The notes under the pieces were generated by a model. It saw only the letters and a program-made list of their open reading frames with translations. It ran no database searches and was not told the DNA's origin. A stretch of DNA of 10,000 nucleotides, from assembly GCA_002005505.1 (NCBI GenBank), contig KV908580.1, positions 5,001 through 15,000 of the forward strand, written 5' to 3'. The stretch is from Botryococcus braunii (lineage: Eukaryota > Chlorophyta > Trebouxiophyceae). Made by a program: the position numbers and the translations under genes. Within the stretch, counting starts at the first letter, position 1; every line of letters starts with the position of its first letter. Positions 1 to 10,000 of the stretch are shown one piece after another.

Positions 1-403
<403 letters not shown>

Positions 404-497
404 GCATGGAAATATGGCGGGAGAGGAAGCATGTAGGGGAGGGGAAGTAAGAGGGGCGGGCGGCAGGTACAGGACTGTTCTCGGCTCGCTCCCGCAG

Positions 498-5028
<4,531 letters not shown>

Positions 5029-5283
5029 AGCATTGAGGAGAAGGAATCCCTTTTCTTCGAAAAAGGGGGCGGGAGCCCCTGAACTCCCACCCCCACACTC
5101 CCGGCAGGCTTCTAAGGCTTTGCCATGTACGTCCGCTGGATGTGCATTGTCACGTGACAAGGCTGCACGTGCAGATGTGTCCAGGGCATTTCCCTGCTGC
5201 GACGAATCCGCCGCCTCCCGGCCTCCGGCGGAGGATCCCCCGAACTTAAGGAACCCCCCCCTCCTTCCCCCTCCCCCCCAGAT
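5029..5283 (+). other. Immediate 3' flank of the kinase gene (likely 3' UTR and beyond)
   Basis: No AATAAA-type signal is seen. Two inverted repeats lie close to the stop: CCCTTTT/AAAAGGG (5048-5067) and GGGGGCGGGAG/CTCCCACCCCC (5065-5094, one mismatch). Whether they mark the transcript end is unknown. No gene is recognised here. Confidence 0.5.
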
Positions 5284-5293
5284 TAAAGTGTGT

Positions 5294-5452
5294 GAAGAGG
5301 CAATTTTCCGTCCACACAGGCCAATTTTCCCTCCCTACAGGCCACCTTTGCGTTCCCACAGGCCAGTCTCTCCCTCCCCACAGGCCAATTCTCCCTCCTT
5401 ACTTTCCGTGGGTACAGGCCAATTTTGCCTTCCTCCAGGCCAAATTCCACGC
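5294..5452 (+). repeat. 21-bp tandem array, about seven units, each acceptor-like
   Basis: (C/T)ACAGGCCAATTTTCCCTCC-type units follow at about 21-bp steps, with one longer unit (about 35 bp) near 5381-5416. Six junctions read pyrimidines-(A/C)CAG|GCC or similar, which is the form of a 3' splice site. The unit is seven codons long and gives repeating peptides such as TGQFSLP in one frame, but neighbouring frames are equally open and I see no start or domain. Confidence 0.85.
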
Positions 5453-5537
5453 CTGCTGGGGCCGGCGATGCTGGCCCAGCACACAGCGGGCAAAGCGTGT
5501 CCTGGCCCCCATGCCGGCGGGGCCTCAAAGGGACAGA

Positions 5538-5885
5538 GGAAACCAAATTTCTTGCCCAAATCTCCCCCCCCCCCGGGGTGCCCTAGTCCCCTTGCCCGGC
5601 AGGGCCACGAAAGGACTCCGACGGAAAACAACTTTCCCTCCAAAATTAGTTTGAACCCCCCCCCCCCCCCCGGGGGGGCGTTCCAGTCCCCTTGCTTTGG
5701 GGAGGGTGGGCCCGCACACGTAAAACACATTTCCTCCCCAAATTGTTATCACAATCCTTCCCTCGGGGGGGTTTGCAATTTGCAAGCCCCCAACGCGCTT
5801 TTCCTTTGCAGAGGGTAAACCTGCCACTCCGTCTGGAGGTGTGCGCGGAAGGGACCCCCCCCCCCCCGCCCGGGGGGGGGAAAGC
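5538..5885 (+). repeat. ~85-97-bp diverged repeats with poly(C)-poly(G) palindromes
   Basis: Three related segments start at 5538, 5623 and 5720 with GGAAAaCcAAnTTTC-like openings. The first two share AGTCCCCTTGC (from about 5585 and 5683). Each of the first two has a C-run passing directly into a G-run (5564-5578, 5656-5678). A further C-run/G-run, 5855-5880, follows after unrelated DNA. These are self-complementary. Confidence 0.75.
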
Positions 5886-6138
5886 CATTTCACCTTCCCC
5901 GAAGATTTGCATTTGCCATGTAATTAAGCAAAAAACTAGGATTTATTTCGAAGCAACTTTACGAAGGAACATTCTTCTTCGAGCAGGAGAGGCTCCTCCC
6001 GATGAACAAGTCTCCCTGGAGGCTTTCCTCTGAGGTGTACCTCATTTTACTACGTAGCGTGTGGGCTCACGGCAGGAACCTGAACACCGTTGGACCTTGC
6101 TCTCAACACATAGCATGTTGGGAGTCCCAGCAGGTTTT
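5886..6138. other. Unique stretch, no recognised feature
   Basis: A modest open frame follows a TAA near 5922 and reads through 6000-6170, with no recognisable domain, start context or splice logic. Nothing here can be supported as a gene. Confidence 0.5.
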
Positions 6139-6300
6139 TTGTTGTGATCACATGATGCGAGAGGTCCAGTAATTGTTATGATCACGCGACGCGAGAGGTC
6201 CGTAATTGTTGTGATCACATGACGCGAGACGTCTGTAATTGCTGTGATCACATGACGCGAGAGGTCCGTAATCGTCATGACGCGAGGGGTCCGTGATTGT
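6139..6300 (+). repeat. 33-bp tandem array with GTGATCAC cores
   Basis: TGATCA occurs at 6145, 6179, 6212 and 6245 (steps of 33-34 bp), each followed by ACGCGAGAGGTCCGTAATTG with few changes. A shortened fifth copy starts near 6274. Three of the four main units contain the palindrome GTGATCAC. Confidence 0.92.
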
Positions 6301-6566
6301 GACCCACAAGGGGCTGACGGCCTGCCGGCAACCCCGCCTCGTTATAACCTGCCTCCTTGACGAGGCACTGGAAAAAAGTGTGAGGCACTGTAAAAAATTG
6401 TGCAGTGCGCATAGCCCGGCACACGAGGACAAGGTAACAATCAGGTGCCGCGCGAGGCACTTAGAACGTCATGAGGGCGGAAGCCTTGATCCAGCCTCAA
6501 AGCGTTATGGATAACGTTTCGAGGGGGAAGCCATATTATAGCCTCATAACTTAGGACACATTATAC
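6301..6566. other. Unique stretch without a recognised gene
   Basis: Contains a short direct duplication (GAGGCACTGGAAAAAAGTG / GAGGCACTGTAAAAAATTG, from about 6362) and a small inverted repeat CGTTAT/ATAACG near 6503-6516. No coding or RNA gene is seen. Confidence 0.5.
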
Positions 6567-6595
6567 CACATGCCTTATGAGTCATAAGGCATGTG
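6567..6595. repeat. Perfect 29-bp palindrome (14-bp arms, 1-bp centre)
   Basis: CACATGCCTTATGA, then G, then TCATAAGGCATGTG. The arms are exact reverse complements. A centre this short would form a cruciform or a dimer-binding site more readily than a hairpin RNA. Function unknown. Confidence 0.9.
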
Positions 6596-7680
6596 TACTC
6601 GGGACGTGAGTCATCTCTTATGAACGTTGACATGGGTAGGATGATGAGATGATGTATCACGCTGCTGGGACGATCAGGTTGCCCTGGTTGTCACTGGTGG
6701 GGGGTCGGGGCTCTCGTTCGAGTTCTCCTGTTTCCGAAGTGAATTGCTATTGTATGTCGTTGAGGCGTCTTTGCGTCTCCCTCAAAAGCCCTTTTTCCCC
6801 AACATTGTACAATAGAGCACCGCCACGTGTCAGTTTCTGGTATCATTACAACGATATCAAATATAGTAATAGCTATATAATTATGGAAAGTGGATCGTTG
6901 AGGGGTCCAATTTTTCCTTGGCCAAATCGGTCTCGTGCTGGTAGCAACCAAGTCAACCACCTTCATGCCAGCGTGTATATGCGTGCGCTGGCGAATACAT
7001 ATGTGCGCGCTGGGGAGCGCACAGAACTGGGAAACACACAAGAATGATCGAAGAGAAACCCAGTTCTGCAGTACAATCGTACATACTTATGCAGTACAGC
7101 TGTATACGTATGGAAGAGCAGCCCAGTACTGGTATGCATGTGTTGGGCGCTTGGATTGTGATCCAGGTTTTGTTCTTATGGAAGCTGCGAAGTGAAGAAG
7201 CAAAGATTTATCGTTTTGATATTCGACTGGAATTGCACCCTGGCGGTTCTCCAGTGTCTCCCACTCGCGGCGGAACCCGATACGAGTATACTCTGCCACT
7301 GAGGCGTGGTGGTGCGCGTGTGAAACCGCGTGGTAGTCCGCGGGTGTTTAACCGCGGGTTAAACCGGCCAGGTCCTGAATGGTGTCAAAAAAACCTAGTC
7401 CTGAACGGTACCGATGTTCTTCAATTTTCCCACGATGCCGTCAAAATGTTACACTTGCATATATAACGGGAGACGGTGGGTTGGTTGCCGGGCGTTTGCT
7501 CTGCATTCCGCAGCTCTAATTTAATTATCATTAAGAAAAAAGTGTGTTTAATTATGATTAATCAGCGCTGTAATGTTAGGCGCCCCCCCCCCCCCCCATG
7601 GGCCCGGGCAGGACAGGCCCTCATGGTCATTTGGTCCAACGACAATGAAGCTGATGACATCGACGACAATGTAGTACATT
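6596..7680. other. About 1.1 kb of mostly unique sequence, no supported gene
   Basis: The least repetitive part of the flank. It has a 22-bp near-tandem duplication at about 6971-7016 with GCCAGCG/CGCTGGC arms, a TTTAACC-GCG-GGTTAAA palindrome (7347-7363), and a 15-base C-run at about 7584-7598. A 140-codon frame (7044-7466) has an ATG but no recognisable domain; I do not call it a gene. Confidence 0.5.
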
Positions 7681-7815
7681 TGATTTGCCAAGTGTATCAT
7701 TCCAGCCAGCGCCCTGGGGCCTGATCGGGATGTGTGCTGTGTCATGAAGATGGCATGAAGATGCCCTAGCGCCTCATCGGGATGTGTGCCGTGCCATGAA
7801 GATGGCGCCCCTACT
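7680..7815 (+). repeat. 52-bp duplication at the head of a larger satellite block
   Basis: TCGGGATGTGTGC recurs at 7725 and 7777 with flanking GTGCCATGAAGATGGC-like sequence. The segment before it, TGATTTGCCAAGTGTATCAT (7681-7700), resembles the core of the arrays that follow. Confidence 0.75.
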
Positions 7816-7884
7816 CGTATGGGTCGTCTGGTGGTCATTACTTCGTGTGCTTGGAAGGAGGAGAGCACGACAACGGCGATGAAG

Positions 7885-8122
7885 AAGAAGAAGAAGAAGG
7901 GTGTAATGATTTTGTCATTTGTGTCATCCGAAGAAGGAAAAGAAGGATGTAATGATCTTGCCATTTGCATCATCCAAAGGAGGAATAGAATGGTGTAATG
8001 ATCTTGCCATTTGTATCATCCAAAGAAGAAGAAAAAGAAGGATGTAATGATCTTGCCATTTGTATCATTCAAAGAAGAAAAAATAGAAGGATGTAATGAC
8101 CTTGCCATTTGTATCATCCAAG
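7885..8122 (+). repeat. 46-49-bp tandem array, five units
   Basis: TGTAATGA occurs at 7902, 7948, 7994, 8043 and 8092, followed each time by TCTTGCCATTTGTATCATCC with few changes and then an A/G-rich linker (GAAGAAGAAAAAGAAG type). The linker length accounts for the 46 versus 49 bp difference. Confidence 0.92.
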
Positions 8123-8249
8123 TCAGTTGCCGTGCAGTGAAGATGTCATGCCTATTCGCTGCATGTATGTACGCTGCATGTATGGAACACGTGTGCACAT
8201 GATGCATCATGCCACGTGAGCTGTTGGTTGTGAACGAGTTGAAGCCTCT

Positions 8250-8548
8250 CAAGACTGCTCTACCAGTGGTCGTCATCATTTCCGCGTCCTTGCGATACAA
8301 TGATCTTGCCATTCGTGTCAATAAGCTCTGCTAAGAGTGCTCTACCAGTGGTGGTCATGACTTGCGTATCCTTATGATGCAAACTTCTTGCCATTTGTGT
8401 AGATAAGCGTGCTAAGAGTGCCTTACCAATGGTGGTCACCAATTCAGTCCCCTTGCGATACAATGATCTTGGCTTGTTTTGTGTCAATGCACATGTGCTC
8501 TTCCAGTGGTGGTCATCGCCTTCGTGCCCTCACGATACAGTGATCTTT
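8250..8548 (+). repeat. ~80-bp tandem array, four units, sharing a core with the 46-49-bp array
   Basis: CTACCAGTGGTGGTCATC-type boxes lie at about 8261, 8343, 8424 and 8501 (steps of 77-82 bp). Each is followed by TTGCGATACAATGATCTTGC, and the first two complete units continue CATTTGTGT and GCTAAGAGTGC. ATGATCTTGCCATT is also the core of the array at 7885-8122. Confidence 0.9.
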
Positions 8549-8715
8549 AAAATTAGAATAAACAGTGAAGCCTATCCATTTGTGTCGTTCAACCCCCCGT
8601 CCAAACCCTGCTGCTGCGCCCCGGGCTTGTGCAATGATCACCCCTGAAGCCGCGACAGGATTACCCTAACTGCTTGTATGGAAGAGATGAATTACTAATA
8701 CTTTCACTGGGTACT
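8549..8715. other. Short unique interval, nothing recognised
   Basis: No repeats of note and no coding or RNA gene signals. Confidence 0.4.
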
Positions 8716-8870
8716 TTTAACTACGTCATACATTAATGATGCGCGTCATCGCTCCCATATACGTAGTTGACTATGCCTGTCATCTTATTACGTCTTAATA
8801 CAAATGTTGTAACATAAAATGTTTTGTATACAGAACATTTTTTTACGGACGCACTTTTCTAAAAGTGCGC
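8716..8870. repeat. Cluster of inverted repeats in AT-rich DNA
   Basis: AACTACGT (8719-8726) pairs with ACGTAGTT (8761-8768). AAAATGTTTT and AGAACATTTT flank GTATAC (8816-8841, one mismatch). CGCACTTTT-CT-AAAAGTGCG (8850-8869) is a perfect 9-bp stem. This could be a degraded small inverted-repeat element, but no clear target-site duplication is seen. Confidence 0.6.
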
Positions 8871-8939
8871 AATGGCCGTGTGCTCCACGCGCCATGGCGA
8901 GTCCCTGCCACTAAGGAAGGGTTCCCCCCTTTACAACAG

Positions 8940-9480
8940 ATCTCACGCTGCGGCCCCTTAACAGCGCGGCTGCTGAGTTGTGCTCCTGTGTCGCTTGCAT
9001 CACACACGCTGCGACCTTATGAGCACGATTGCTGAGTTGTGCTCCCGTGTCGCTTGCATCACACGCCGCTCCAGGCATGCTCCACCGTCCTTCTGGGCCA
9101 AGTCCCCCTCCCCCCCTCCCCCCCCCCCCCCCCAAAAAAAACACAAAAAAAAAAATTAATCGTCCCCCAGGCAAGTGCCCCCACCGTCCTCCTTGGGCAT
9201 GTCCCCCCGAGTGCCTCCACCGTCCTTCTCGGCCATGCCCTTCCCCCCCCCCCCCTCTTCCCCCGAGGGCGAGAGCCCCCACCGTCCTTCTGTGCCATGT
9301 CCCCCCCCCCCCCCAAAAAAAAAGAAAGTTTTCCTCCCGTGGGCGAGTGCCCAGGCTGTCAAATCGCCGCCACACAAGTAAGCATGTAAGCGCTCGTACG
9401 TATATCAAGGTTACCTTATCCTGATCAGGTGCTTAGTTGTGCTGCTGTGTCGCTTGCATCACACGCTATTGCATGCTTTA
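8940..9480 (+). repeat. 59-bp repeat, two tandem copies plus a third 400 bp away
   Basis: TGCTGAGTTGTGCTCC...GTGTCGCTTGCATCACAC starts at 8971 and 9030. A third copy (TGCTTAGTTGTGCTGCTGTG) starts at 9430. After it the sequence continues ACGC..GCATGCT..ACCGT in both the 9060 and 9460 contexts. The C-rich array lies between the second and third copies. Confidence 0.8.
9078..9355 (+). repeat. C-rich minisatellite with poly(C)-poly(A) junctions
   Basis: CACCGTCC(T)TCTGGGCCATG-like cores occur at 9083, 9182, 9218 and 9280. The shortest spacing is about 36 bp; longer spacings contain C-runs. Two units end in a long C-run directly followed by an A-run (about 9118-9155 and 9301-9322). The proline-rich frames here are translations of the C-runs. 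Confidence 0.85.
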
Positions 9481-9592
9481 CCGTTTACTACTGAGAACAC
9501 ATATTACATCGGCGAATATGCAAGGACATACTCCGCAGTATTTCTAGCTAGCGTGAGCTTGCCACAGCCCTAATTCGACAACCGGGTGGGCT
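9356..9592. other. Short unique interval around the third 59-bp repeat copy
   Basis: Apart from that repeat copy I see no gene, RNA or clear regulatory element. Confidence 0.4.
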
Positions 9593-9593
<1 letters not shown>

Positions 9594-9649
<56 letters not shown>

Positions 9650-9670
9650 CACACACACACACACACACAG

Positions 9671-9709
<39 letters not shown>

Positions 9710-9726
9710 CAGGCACGCGCGCGCGT

Positions 9727-9777
<51 letters not shown>

Positions 9778-9825
9778 CAGGCACGTGCGTGCGCACGCAC
9801 GCGCTCACACACACACACACACAGG

Positions 9826-9904
<79 letters not shown>
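9594..9904. repeat. ~310-bp (CA)n microsatellite with GC-rich interruptions
   Basis: CA repeats are interrupted by CAGGCA, GCGCGCGC and GTGCGTGCGCACGCAC. The interruption GGCAGGCACG occurs twice (about 9708 and 9775), so part of the tract was duplicated as a block. The long Cys/Val and His/Thr frames are artefacts. Confidence 0.95.
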
Positions 9905-9909
<5 letters not shown>

Positions 9910-10000
9910 TCCAACTTCAGGCCTGGTGGTTAAGAAGCCGCATCGCAAAATGAGTGCAACCAAAGGTCTGATGATCTGATCATTCGTGAACTCTGGCTTC
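9905..10000. other. Final 96 bp, unique
   Basis: Nothing recognised; too short to judge. Confidence 0.4.

Noticed and set aside
5048..5094. Bacterial-type terminator after the stop codon
   Set aside because: The gene is spliced and eukaryotic; the two inverted repeats are noted only as structure.
5922..6171. Open stretch after TAA near 5922 with a protein-like look
   Set aside because: No start or acceptor fits clearly, no domain is recognised, and it runs into the 33-bp array.
7044..7466. 140-codon ATG-started frame in the unique region
   Set aside because: No family resemblance, no splice partners, and several overlapping frames are also open. A transcript would be needed.
7885..8548. 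CRISPR array
   Set aside because: Units are contiguous diverged tandem repeats with no unique spacers, in a eukaryotic intron-containing context.
8571..8615. tRNA-like B-box word (GTCGTTCAACCCCC)
   Set aside because: No matching A-box, acceptor stem or anticodon arm could be found around it.
9548..9933. Cys/Val and His/Thr repeat 'proteins' near the right end
   Set aside because: Translations of the (CA)n microsatellite.

Overview
This is eukaryotic nuclear DNA. It carries the 3' part of one multi-exon gene on the + strand (about 498-5028), followed by about 5 kb of non-coding, repeat-dominated sequence. The gene encodes the catalytic domain and C-terminal tail of an AGC-group protein kinase of the cAMP/cGMP-dependent (PKA/PKG) type. 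The glycine loop, the Lys/Glu pair, [23 protein letters not shown] and a terminal F-x-x-F can all be read in frame across six exons. Exons end in AAG|G or similar and acceptors are mostly T/CGCAG|. Spliceosomal introns of 0.5-1 kb, GC-rich exons and abundant (GT)n/(GA)n/(CA)n tracts suggest a protist or algal genome. The kinase wording ([30 protein letters not shown]) makes me think of a stramenopile, perhaps a brown alga. That assignment is inference and unverified.

Layout: 1-497 is intron or upstream sequence made of simple repeats. Exon 1 (to 622) holds the glycine loop. Intron 1 is 623-1159. Exon 2 (1160-1437) covers beta3 to alphaD plus an unusual insert. Intron 2 is 1438-2254. Exon 3 (2255-2428) holds the catalytic loop and DFG. 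Intron 3 (2429-3423) has a GC donor. Exon 4 (3424-3675) is the activation and P+1 segments. Intron 4 is 3676-4259. Exon 5 (4260-4445) is the end of the C-lobe. Intron 5 (4446-4944) may hide a 29-nt microexon. Exon 6 (4945-5028) is the C-terminal tail and stop. Any regulatory cyclic-nucleotide-binding domains would lie upstream of the window.

Downstream (5029-10000) I find no convincing gene. The DNA is a succession of different minisatellites with 21-, ~90-, 33-, 52-, 46/49-, 80-, 59- and 37-bp units, separated by short unique stretches and palindromes, ending in a 310-bp (CA)n tract.

The most interesting signal is in the introns. Most carry their own private tandem array, and several arrays are built from copies of a splice junction. 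The 54-bp array in intron 2 is a tandem duplication of the intron 2/exon 3 acceptor. The 41-bp array in intron 3 is an amplified copy of the exon 3/intron 3 donor junction (24 of 26 bases identical in one unit). The 24-bp array in intron 1 repeats 5'-splice-site-like GTAAGT/GTACGT at regular spacing. A 21-bp array after the stop codon repeats a polypyrimidine-CAG|GCC acceptor-like module. Splice-junction-derived minisatellites next to functional splice sites are what I would examine first.
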